From NCBI RefSeq assembly GCF_021347895.1, contig NC_067129.1, forward strand, positions 36,592,104 to 36,656,103: DNA of 64,000 bases, in the 5' to 3' direction. This DNA comes from Acanthochromis polyacanthus. Its lineage: Eukaryota; Chordata; Actinopteri; Pomacentridae. The notes below the pieces were generated by a model. The model was given only the letters and a program-made list of their open reading frames with translations. It was not told the DNA's origin and did no database searches. Below, piece by piece: positions 11,080 to 20,977 of the stretch (position 1 is its first letter; each line of letters starts with the position of its first letter). The translations under genes and the position numbers were made by a program.

Positions 11080-11360
11080 TGAAACTGATGTGTTGGTAGC
11101 AAGAAAATCAGACAAGCGTAAGGATTGTCTCTGACAAGGACCACATTCTGACTGTTGGACAACTGAGTCCGACATTTCCAAAATGGGTTGTGGGTTGTGC
11201 TTGGTATGTAGTGGTTAGTACCTGTCAAAAATGGTTCAAGGAAGGACAACCAGTCAAGCAGTGACAATGTCATGGATGTCTAGGGCTGATTGATACACAT
11301 CAATGAAGCAAAGGCTGAACTGTGTGGTCCAATCTCCCAGAAGAACCACTCCACAGTGTT
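11080..11360 (+). pseudogene. Degraded Tc1-like transposase N-terminal region
   Basis: Plus-strand translation in shifting frames gives blocks resembling the helix-turn-helix part of a Tc1-type transposase (around 'ggttagtacctgtcaaaaat' and 'atggatgtctagggctgatt'). Several stops and frame changes. Weak but consistent over about 250 bases. Confidence 0.35.
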
Positions 11361-11389
11361 TATAAAAACAAAATTCAGCCTCTTCAATT

Positions 11390-11870
11390 CAGTGTTTAGT
11401 AGATGTACCTTTTCTGCAATTACACCTTTGAGCCTCTGTAGATAGGTCTTAGTCAGCATTACACGTCAGTACAGTGCAGTTTTACCCTATTCTTATTTAC
11501 AAAACAGCTCAACCTTGGTTATGTTACAACAGGATTGTCAGTGAACAACCCTTTTGAGTCCAGCAACTATTTTTCAGTTGGATTGAGGTCTGGACTCTGA
11601 TTTGATCTCAGAACATTCACCTTGTTGTCTTTAAACCATTTCTGTGTAGCTTTGGCTTGACGTTTCAGAACATTGTCTTGTTTGAAACCAAATTTTCTCT
11701 CATGTCACATTTCTCATGCACATGCAATGTGTTTTGCTCCAGGATTTCCTAATACTTTACTGAATTCTTTTTAAGCTATACCTTTACAAGCCCTCCAATG
11801 CCTGTTTTCGAGAAACATCCTCACAGTCATTTTGTATTTCACCACCTAATTTGAGTCATTTTGGTTTGTT
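11390..11870 (-). pseudogene. Degraded Tc1-like transposase C-terminal region
   Basis: The stretch 'ttggattgaggtctggact' (near 11579-11598) is the antisense of the usual PDLNPIE coding segment of Tc1 transposases, and the bases to its right read as eroded transposase sequence. No TIR was located. Confidence 0.45.
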
Positions 11871-13254
11871 TTAACTTGTTTCTGTCACTTTGTTTATTAA
11901 TAACAAAGGCCTCACTTGCCTTGATGTTTCATTTGTTATTGTTGTTTAGTTGAATAGAAATTTTGCATAAATCTGCACCTAATCAGCATGTACCCTTTTG
12001 CCAGACCCCCATAAAAACATTTAGATACAATATGAAATTGTGTAGCTGATACACCAAAGACATTTAGACTGCTGGAAAAAGCAAAACATCATGCAGGAGT
12101 TTCAGAAATTTATGTTTGTTTGTTTGTTTGCTTCTTTTAAATACAGTAGAATGTGAGTAAGGTGAAGTGTTAAAGCAAACACATGGTAAAAACATTAAAT
12201 GACACTAAGTAAGCAACGTTCTCTTCTGTCCTTGTCTTACTAACGTTCAAAGAGGAACTATGTTTACTGCATGTATAAGACATGATGTGTCTGCCCTGAG
12301 GCTATGCCATGATAAAAATTTTAATCAAGTCAAAATTTTTAAAGAGCGGCTTTCTTTTCGTCGCTTCATGACCTTCAAAATGAAAGAGACGATGCCAGTT
12401 TCTGGACCTGCAATCTTTAAGAATTGAGCAATTTCTATGTAAGTCATAAAAACAACAGCAGTACATCTTTTGCAACTACAGTGTTGTAGTTGCTGTATCC
12501 AGATGACAGCAGACAGTATATACAGGAGCACATCATTAAGACTATCCAATGTTTTCTATTCTTGTGGGAAATAGCTATAACTATTTGCTAACTGTTTCAA
12601 GCACATGTCTAAACACCTATGTTGACTCACATTTTAGTCATCTCTTTATGTGTCTTACATGCTAATCTGCTGATTCTGATGCTTACGTCAAACTGCACTA
12701 GGTGTCTGCATTTTGAGCTTGGCATATTTTCCATTCTGCTTACATTTTCAGTTTTTTTTTTTTTTTTTTTAGGTAAATGCGATATCTGCTTAGAGACGTC
12801 CTCTGCAGTGGGAGAGTTTTATTAATCCAAATTATCTTCTGATATTGACAGAAGAGAAGTAGAAAGATATTATCCAGCAATCTATCCCGTTATTAATAAA
12901 GTCAAAGCGGAAAAGAAAGGTAATGATCTTGAGCATTCTTTCAATGACGGTTGACAAAATAAATGCTGGTAAAGCAGTTACAATAGTGTGCACGTCTAAA
13001 GGTGTGGCACAAAGCTGAATGGTTGCCAGATCCGCCTGTCTACTACCTTCCAGCCTGACCTGTCAAAGGGAGGGAAGTGTGTGAGTGGGAAATGGAAAGA
13101 GGTGTGCTACTTCAGCTCTGCACAATGGAGGCAGATGTCAGTGAGACTCTCAGTAATCCAAATACCAAATTTTTCTACTCTAATTGATTTAAGGAAAAGA
13201 TGAAGGATTTTCTGAAGAGGTCACACCAGTAGCGGCATTTTTCAAACTGAACAG
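11871..13254. other. Unassigned AT-rich sequence
   Basis: No supported gene. Contains a (TTTG)n run at about 12115-12130 and an oligo-T of about 20 at 12751-12770. Confidence 0.4.
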
Positions 13255-13524
13255 AATTTCTATTATAGAATGCTTTAATTGTCATTATACACACACAATG
13301 TATAGCAAAATTAATGAAAACTGTTGCGGTGTAAATTGCACTGTTGACACTTGAAAATAAATTGATAAACAGCTGTGTGTTCAGTACTCGTATTGCACTT
13401 AGGTAAAATATGGTGGTGAATCTGGAGGTGTGGGCCTGATTAGATCTCCCTCCTCCTTCCTACTGAAGTCCAGCAACAATTCCTTTGTTTTCGAGGAGCT
13501 GAGTACCAGGTTATTGAAGGAACA

Positions 13525-14212
13525 CTACGTGGTGAGGTTCAGGACCTCCTCTCTGTTGGCCGTCTCATCGTTGTTGTAAATCAGCCCCACCACAGTAGTG
13601 TCATCTGCAAATTTGACAAAGATGTTGTTGTTGTGGATTGGTGCACAGTCATTTGTGTACAGGGTGTACAGCTTGGGACTGAGCACACAGCCCTGAGGGA
13701 CCCCAGTGCTCACTATCACTCCCTATCCGGACTGACTGCAGATGGTTGGTGAGGAAGTCTCTGATCCATCTGCAGGTGTACTCGCCGATACTCAGGCTGT
13801 GCAGTTTGGACATTAGTCTGCTTGGGATGAGTGTATATCTGCTGCAAAGCAGAATCGAAGTCCACAAACAACATCCTTGCATAACTGCCAGATTGTTCAA
13901 GATGTCACACTGTGTGGAGGGCTGTGTTGATGGCATCACCTGTGAACCTGTTCTGTATGCAAATTGGTGCTGATCAAGGCTGGGAGCCAGTGAGGATTTT
14001 ATGTGTATCAGCACCACTCTTTCAAAGCACTTCATCACAGTTGAAGTGAGAGCTACAGGTCTGTAATCATTCAGACTGCTGACCGAGTGTTTCTTGGGGA
14101 TGGGTACAATAGCGGCTGATTTTAGGCAGCTGGGGACTTTGCAGGCAGCCAGTGAGAGGTTACAGATGGTAGTAAAAACCTCTGCCAGCTGGTCTGCACA
14201 GCTCCTTAGCAC
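13525..14212 (-). pseudogene. L2-like LINE reverse transcriptase fragment
   Basis: Minus-strand frames 14212-13649 and 13719-13525 contain [65 protein letters not shown], and in the second frame STGVPQGCVLSPKLYTLYT and FVKFADDTTVVGLIYNNDET. These are RT motifs up to and including the catalytic Asp pair. Frameshifts at about 13910 and 13700 disable it. The paralogous plus-strand copy at 1988-3355 has the same block order. Confidence 0.8.
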
Positions 14213-14245
14213 CCTCCCCTGTATACCATCAGGACCAGCAGCCTT

Positions 14246-15118
14246 TCAGTTCAATTCAGTTTTATTTGTATAGTGCCGATTACAATTCAAATTGCCTCAC
14301 AGAACCCATATGCTTGAACCCTCAGAGCAAGCCCTAAGATGACAGTGGCAAGAAGAAACTCCTTTGAACGGGAAGAGACTTTGAGCAGAGCGTGGTTAAT
14401 ATGGGGGGGACAGAAGAGGTGGTGGAGGAGAGGGAGGGTGAGGTGGAGGTGGAGGGACGGGAAAAGAGGGGGGTGGGGAACAGGGAACATATAACACACA
14501 ATTGGATACATGCATGATATAAGACAGATGATGCATACAAAATACAAGCTAACACTGAAACTGATTCATAAGTTTACTGTTATGGTGTAAGGCTCTGGCA
14601 TTAGATATACAGTATTACATGTATAGCTGGTGAGTAAGATTCAAACAGTGTATACAAGAGCATATCAAGTATGGTAAGGACAATGCCGAGTAGATTGGTG
14701 GAAATGGGTAACTGGAAGCAGTGGGCTGGAGGATGGTCAGCAGCAGCATCCCACAGTGGGCATGATGGAGACTAAGCCAGTTGGTGGAACAGCAACCACA
14801 GATCAGAAGCATTCAGCTCTGGGATCAGAGACATTCGGAAAAGGACACAGGGGGAAACGGAGTGAATGCAATGCAGTATTGGTTTATATAGTAAATACAT
14901 ACGCATTACGCAATGAGAAAAGGTGCATCAGTGCATCAAGAGAGGTCCCTCAGCAGCCTAGCCCTATAACAGCATAACTAGGGACATAACTAGGGGACAT
15001 CGAAGAAGTCAGTTGTGCCCCGTACATGTGTACTCCAACTGACCCTCTCAGGGTCACCCGAGTCAGCCCTAACTATAGGCTTTGTCAAAAAGAAAAGTTT
15101 TAAGCCTGGTCTTTAAAA
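14246..15118 (+). repeat. Unclassified teleost dispersed repeat inserted in the LINE
   Basis: Starts 'ttcagttcaattcagtttta' plus 'tttgtatagtgcc', a start seen in a widespread fish repeat; LINE sequence resumes near 15120. A GA/G-rich purine stretch lies at about 14400-14475. No coding capacity. Family not identified. The boundaries are the points where LINE homology stops and resumes, so they are accurate to about 10 bases. Confidence 0.45.
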
Positions 15119-15349
15119 AAGAGAGAGTGTCCACTTCCCAAACCCAAATGAGTTCACACTCCGGAGCACCCTCTTGACCTCCTCTGTGCTCACAGTGAGG
15201 GCCAGGTTTTCAGCAGGTAGCAGCATAGGGCATCCTCCTCATCACTTACTTCAAACAAAGCAAAGAACTGGTTTAGCTCCTAGGTTTGTGCAGGTGCTGG
15301 TGATGGGAGCATTGGAAATGTTTATGTTAACAAGTTCACAGTTGCCCTG

Positions 15350-15583
15350 CTAAACATGTTGCAGATTCCCCGCCATGAAGTGCCCCTCAGTCTTCTTTGC
15401 ATATGCTGTTTTCGCCTGGTTAATGCCCTTTTTCAGGTTAGATCTGGCTGAGCTGTATAGTTCCATATGTCCAGACCTGAAAGCAGAGTCCTGATCCCTC
15501 AGCAGCTGTTTCACTGCACTGTTTATCGACAGTTTTTTATTTGGATTATGTCTGATCTTCTTCTCCACTGTGACATTATCCAT
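15350..15583 (-). pseudogene. LINE linker between endonuclease and RT
   Basis: The 77-codon minus frame includes NPNKKLSINSAVKQLLRDQD and INQAKTAYAKKTEGHF, resembling the region between endonuclease and RT in L2-like LINEs (R/K-rich, ending in a KIEGHF-like block). It belongs with the RT at 13525-14212. Confidence 0.55.
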
Positions 15584-15617
15584 GCACGTTTTAATATAAA
15601 ACAGAATAGTGGATGTC

Positions 15618-15699
15618 TACACTACTGATCAAAAGTTTTGAGACACTTTCTCATTCAAATAAATAAGAACCTGTCTCAAAACTTTTGAACAGTAGTGTA
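15618..15699. mobile_element. Very short Tc1-type MITE
   Basis: An 82-bp near-palindrome: left TACACTACTGATCAAAAGTT, right AACTTTTGAACAGTAGTGTA. TA at both ends fits the Tc1/mariner target preference. It interrupts the LINE linker region. Confidence 0.7.
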
Positions 15700-15977
15700 G
15701 TCCGTTAAATCCTCCTGTGCGAAGATGTACCAGTTTGTTGTGTGGAAGCAGTCCTGGACCTGTGGGATGGCATTTTCAGAACATATCCGTCTGAGTCTCT
15801 CCCAGGCATTGTTCTTTATATGAGAGGTCTGTATACTGGGATTTGAAACAGGGATAGATTATCTGATTGTCCGAGATGGAGGGAAGCGGGGAGACTTTAT
15901 ATGCTTCCTTGACGTTGCTATAAACCTTATCCAGCACATTATGACCTCTCGTTGCACATGTAGTATGTTTGTAAAAC

Positions 15978-16169
15978 TTACAGAGCACAAACAACAGACT
16001 GTTGTTTGCTAATAGCTGTTAGCAGGGTCTTTAATGCTATATTAGGATTAGCACTCACTGGTGTGTGTACAGCCATTACCATGACAACCGTGTGCCCTCG
16101 GGCCAAATAAAATGATTGGCATCTAAGTGTTGTAAACTCTTCATGAGGAGAACAGTGTTTTTCAGTCAC
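15978..16169 (-). pseudogene. LINE endonuclease fragment
   Basis: The 63-codon minus frame contains the block HTVVMVMAVHTPVSANPN followed by LLTAISKQQS, corresponding to the ...VYIPPSAN region of the L2 endonuclease, with substitutions at the usual Tyr. It belongs to the same LINE as the RT pieces to the left. Confidence 0.5.
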
Positions 16170-16330
16170 TGTGACATTGGTACACCACCTGTGACCAGTC
16201 CTCCTTTTTCTTGAGTCACTTGTCCGGTCGGCTCAGTGTGCTGTGCGGCCTGCTAGCATGATAGCTTCATCTACTACCCTCGAGTGAAGCCAGGTTTCCG
16301 TCGCGATGGTGATGCAACTATCCTGCACGG

Positions 16331-17132
16331 CAGGGGCCCCCAACCTTTTTTGTACCAGGGACCAATCTCACGCAGAAACACTTTTTCAAGGACCGGGTAG
16401 GGGTGTGAAGGTTCCAATAACAAAAACCTTAATCATTATATTTAGTCTAAATGCAACAATTAAATACAAAATCAATTCTTCCCCAGTAGTAAAGGGCTTC
16501 TTAGCTTTAGCAATGCGGTCCGCGACCAGGAATGATGCTTTTAGCACGGACACATTTGTTGAAGTAGTGGCCTTCAATAATTGTTTCTGTCCTTCATGTT
16601 CCTGTTTTTTCTTTCAAAATATTCTAAGGGCTTTTCTTTCAATGCTGGGTGTTTTGTCTCCATGTGGTGGTGCAGTTTTGATGATTTCATGGCTTCATTA
16701 GCAAGTCTGTCACCGCATATTACACAGAATGGTTGTGGGGCTTGTGAATCACCTGTTGCGATGAACCCGTAACTCGGGTAGGAATCTTGGTATTTTCTTT
16801 TAAATGCAGCTTTCTTTTTGCAGGCAGTCTGTCACCCTTCTGCTGTCTCATCATTATCTTGTTTACCCTTTCCAAAGAAATGTTCCAGTGAACTCTGTTT
16901 CTGGCTCATTTTGCGAGGGCTGGCTTGCATTGCTGATGCAGGATAAATACGCGCCAAAGAGTCAAGCGCGGAAGTTCGGAGAGGGCGGAAGTGGTTGTCT
17001 TTCAAAATATGACACCCGGAAACAAAAACATATTTTTATATATAATCATCACGATTATTCATTCTTTGTGGGCCGGTACAAAATGATTCACGGACTGGTA
17101 CCGGTCTGGGGCCCGGTGGTTGGGGACCCCTG
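16331..17132. mobile_element. Non-autonomous hAT element (CAGGGGYCCCCAACC termini)
   Basis: Left end CAGGGGCCCCCAACCTTTTT, right end GGTTGGGGACCCCTG. Flanked by 8-bp duplications CTGCACGG (16323-16330) and CTGCATGG (17133-17140), one mismatch. LINE sequence is continuous across the site. The open frames inside (for example 16804-17313) have no transposase motifs and run out through the terminus, so they are chance frames. Confidence 0.85.
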
Positions 17133-17300
17133 CTGCATGGTTTTCTGTGCCTCAGTGGTGGCTCATAGCTCATCAAGCATGTTGTTAAGTGACCTGGCGT
17201 TTATGAGGAAGATGCTGAGTTACGCAGCATCTTCTGTAGCCGGTTACGCTGAGTTACGCAGGTTCTTCTGTAGCCGGACATGGACACCGGCTTTACATCC

Positions 17301-19140
17301 ACGCTGCCCATAGACAGTCTATGGCTTTGCCCCAGGTATAGTGAACCACGGGCTGCTTGCTGGTTGGGCTATCTCCAGTGGAATGTTATGGTTAAAACTC
17401 CGATTGGAGTCCAACTCACCACAACGCACTCCAATCCAGAGCAACTCCTTTCTACTGTACTTTTTAGTACTCATAGTGGGGGGAAAAAATGAGCAAAAAC
17501 ACATATATAAAAAATTAGTTGTCTGAGTGCTGCACTACTGTGCCCTGTCATTCGTCCTCACAGCTAATAAGAGAGCATCTTTAAGTGCGACTATCGCCAG
17601 CTATCTGTCGACTGCATTATAAATTATATGTAATCATTTAATATTAATTATATAATAGTATATTGTAGATTAATTTATTATTATGAACCACTTTTTGTTA
17701 GTGATTCTAAATGAGTCATTTTGCAGTCGTTTGTACTATGAAGCTGAAATCAGGGTTAAAGGCATCACTGAAGTGTGTGTAAATCAAAGGGGTTCTGTGT
17801 CAAAAACAACCTTATTTCAGTACATTGGTCTGCATAGAAGAGATTGAAACACGCAAGGCATTTTTTGCAGATGACCACTCCGTGCACTACTGTTCCTGTT
17901 TGGAATTTTTCTGACCTTGAAATATCCCAGTCTATTTGACATTTTAGTTTCTGGACCTAGGTACATAAAATCATGGAAAAAGTTATTAGACCAACCTTGT
18001 TTTCTTAAGTTTCTTGTTCATTTTAATGCCTGGTACCACTACAGGTGTATTACCTGTAGAATACATTGAACATGACAAATAATGCAGCTGACTACATAAT
18101 ACTTTATGCCCTATTTGAAATGCTCAAGCTGAATTAAGGGTATATAAGGTTATATAAGAGGCCATTTCATGTCATAAACAGCACTGCACATTCAAAGGCC
18201 TAGAGTGATTTCCTGCTTACATTCAAGCCATAGCAAAACTCAGTTGTGAACTCTCACATAATGCTGAAAACAAAAGAATTATGTGAAGCCACAAAGGTAG
18301 CCAAATGCTTAAGGACTCAAGGCACTGCTACTAATAAATTGTAAAACTAAAATTGTGGGTCACTTTGGATCACCAACATCCCTAAATTTTGTCATCTATC
18401 ATTCTGTTTTATGTGGCAATAAAAGTATTATCTGGAATTATTCCCTATCCAGCTTATTTGTTTCTTGTTGCACTGTACACTGCCTTTACATATTGGGCCA
18501 TTTTACTCACCTACAGGACCTGCAAAAAGGCCAGGACCCATCTGCTGCCACCAGACTTGTAGGAGCCTACACTGACCTTACACCTGCACCGACAACATCA
18601 TCAGCTCCATTACCCCAGGTAACTCAGTGGATTTGTTGCAGCATCACAACACGAATAGCTGGTCCCACTGAAGCCTTCTGGAGAGCGCAGTGAGAGCAGC
18701 CACACAGGTTGGTATGGGTGGAAAAACACTTCAGAGATTTGAAAAAGTAAGCTGTTTGAGGGAATCAGGTAGTGAGGACAGACAGGTCGAAAAGGGGGTG
18801 TCAAATATGAGAGATCAGAAGAGAGGAAGAGATCAGGTAGTCAAGACGACAGAGTGACAGCAAAGAGGAGTGGAGATCGGAAAGGCAGAAGAGGATCTAG
18901 GACAAGTCATTTGGTCCAAAATGTGCATCGTTGGGAACATAGTTAAGATGAGGCTTAAATAAATAAATTAGGAAATTACCCTTTAATTAAAACATTAAAA
19001 CTTGTAATGTAAAAAATATCTAACATGGTTGTAGTCATGCCATCTAAATGAAAGCATAGAGTAAGTGGCATCAGACACATATTGAAAGTACAATATCAGT
19101 TTCACCTGATGAAAACACCTTGTTAGCCACTGTCTTATTC
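17301..19140. other. Unassigned sequence
   Basis: No gene supported. The frames at 17280-17526 and 18355-18693 have no domain and no splice logic that could be recognised. A short inverted word pair (GATTGGAGT / ACTCCAATC) occurs at 17402-17435. Confidence 0.35.
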
Positions 19141-19148
19141 CATTATAA

Positions 19149-19860
19149 CAGGGGTCGGCAACCTTTAACACTCAAAGAGCCATTTCGACCCGTTTCTCAC
19201 AGAAAAGAAAACACCGGGAGCCGCAAAATCCTTTTGGTATTTAAAATGAAGACAACACTGCATATATCGCTTTTTTACCTCTATGCCCTTGTTAATCAGG
19301 CGTGATTAATTTATTACAAAGCCTCGAATTAGATAGATTCATTTTTTAAATTGTGTTCTACCACTAATATTTATCTTACTTGGTTAATGTCATTTTTGTC
19401 CTGGACCTCATATGTTACGCAACGTTAGCTGGAAATCAATAATTTGCGAATGTCTATTTAACTTGTAAAATCTATTTATTTTTTTATCTTAAGCTAATAA
19501 CTTTTTTCCGGTAAGTCACTGCCCTATTTTCCAAGACGACACTCCTCTGACTCTCTGACCTGCTGCCCGGATGCTGGACGTGACATCGAGCCGTGCTCTT
19601 GCGAGTAACGTCGTATTACCCTATCAAAGATTAGATACTGAGCAAGACAATTATCCGTAGTTTACCTTAGTACTCACGAGTACCCGACACAGTGCAGGAC
19701 TCTGCTGTGAAGGCGGAGACGTGCGGCAGTGGTGTATTTGCGACAAATAAATTTTAATTAAATAGCCTGCTGATTATTTATTTCACAAAGTTACAGAGAG
19801 CCACAACAGAGGGCTGAAAGAGTCACATGCGGCTCCGGAGTCGCGGGTTGCCGACCCCTG
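19149..19860. mobile_element. Non-autonomous hAT element with exact 8-bp target duplication
   Basis: Left end CAGGGGTCGGCAACCTTTAA and right end GGGTTGCCGACCCCTG. Perfect flanking duplication CATTATAA (19141-19148 and 19861-19868). The interior lacks a transposase. Terminal and subterminal sequence (AAAGAGCCATTT, ATGCGGCTCCGGAG) fits a MER-like hAT group known from many vertebrates. Confidence 0.92.
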
Positions 19861-20032
19861 CATTATAATGAGTAAATCACCAGTTATCAACAGTAAAAAC
19901 AGTTTTGTTCAACAAGGAATGCAATCAGCAAATGTGGTTGGCCTCAGTCACACAGTCCTGTTGGATGAGTAATGTCTGACGTAAATGTAGTTTTTATCCA
20001 CCGCCGGCCGTAGGCACGGAGGGAGATATTGG

Positions 20033-20690
20033 CGTGGGCACGTCCGTCCGTATGTCCGTCCGTCCGTACGTCCGTACGTACGTACGTCCACATTTCGTTT
20101 CCAGAGCATAGCTCAGAAACTACTTGAGGGATTTCATTCATATTGCACCCAGGCCATCTCTATATAGTATAGATGTGCCTTTTGGGGTGCATGAACTTGA
20201 CCTGATTTTCAAGGTCATAGTGAGGCCCTTCAAATATTTTTTGGTTTCCGGAGCATATCTCAGAAACTACTTGAGGGATTTCATTCATATTGCACCCAGG
20301 CCATCTCTGTATAGTATAGATGTGCCTTTTGGGGTGCATGACCTTGACCTGATTTTCAAGGTCATAGTGAGGCACTTCAAATATTTTTTGGTTTCCGGAG
20401 CATATCTGAGAAAACAGTTGAAGGTTTTCCTTCATATTGCACACACTAAGCCTGTTGGTAATGTAGATGTGCTTTTTCGGGTGCATGACCATGACCTTAT
20501 TTTCAAGGTCATTGTGAGGCACTTCAAATATTTTTTGATACTGTTTCTGGAGCATATGTCAGAAACTGCCTGAAGGATTTCATGCATATTGCACCAACAC
20601 CACCTGTGCATCAGGTAGATCTGCCTTTTTTGGTGTATGACCTTGATCTGATTGTTTTTATTGTGAAGATGTATCATTTTGTAGGTGTAT
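20033..20690. repeat. Tandem array, about four units of 147 bp, with tetranucleotide leader
   Basis: A CCGT/ACGT tetranucleotide stretch (about 20041-20090) leads into units starting at 'tttccagagcatagctcaga' (about 20098), then about 20245, 20392 and 20544. The first three are spaced 147 bases; the fourth is offset and eroded. Units share 'ggatttcattcatattgcac' and 'cttcaaatattttttg'. Since 147 is a multiple of three, frames stay open on both strands (20124-20573 plus, 20160-20555 minus), so those ORFs reflect periodicity, not genes. Confidence 0.9.
20209..20646. promoter_or_regulatory. Five TCAAGGTCA nuclear-receptor extended half-sites in the array
   Basis: Exact TCAAGGTCA occurs at 20209-20217, 20356-20364 and 20503-20511 (plus) and as TGACCTTGA at 20339-20347 and 20638-20646. 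This 9-mer is the established monomer binding consensus of the ERR and NR5A (SF-1/LRH-1) receptors. The sequence match is direct; receptor binding in vivo is inference. Confidence 0.4.
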
Positions 20691-20977
20691 CGTCCAGTAT
20701 ATATTATTATTTCTTGCACTTAGAGGCACTATATATAAGGCGGGGGATGTTTTAAGCGGAGCGTGTTTATTGCTTGTAGTCTGATACCAATGTGTTCAAA
20801 AAATTTGCTCCACAACCTTAGCTCCACACACGAAGTGTCTGAGGTCCTAACCTGGAATTAAAATAGATTAAAGGAAATTGCTATGAAGTAAGTAATAGTA
20901 CAGAAAAGCAAAAAATAAGCAGAGGTGGGTAGAGTACCAAAAAACTGTACTCAAGTAACAGTAATGTTACTTTAAAA

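Larger units (their letters stand above)
13255..17300 (-). mobile_element. L2-like LINE, reverse strand, broken by three insertions
   Basis: Read on the minus strand the order is: endonuclease region (about 17300 to 15980), linker (15583-15350), RT start (14212 to about 13720), catalytic FVKFADDTTVVGLI (about 13625-13580), then a 3' tail at about 13320-13255 in which 'ttgtcattataca' on the plus strand is the antisense of the usual TGACAATAAAG-type L2 end. About 100 bases before the tail are missing or diverged. Three later insertions interrupt it (14246-15118, 15618-15699 and 16331-17132). Frameshifts and stops occur throughout. Confidence 0.75.

Noticed and set aside
16804..17313. 169-codon plus-strand frame
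   Set aside because: It lies mostly inside a non-coding hAT element and runs out through its terminus; no transposase motifs.
18355..18693. 112-codon plus-strand frame
   Set aside because: No domain, low-complexity hydrophobic start, no conserved neighbours.
20124..20573. 149-codon repetitive protein
   Set aside because: Created by a 147-bp tandem array whose period is a multiple of three; the opposite strand is also open.
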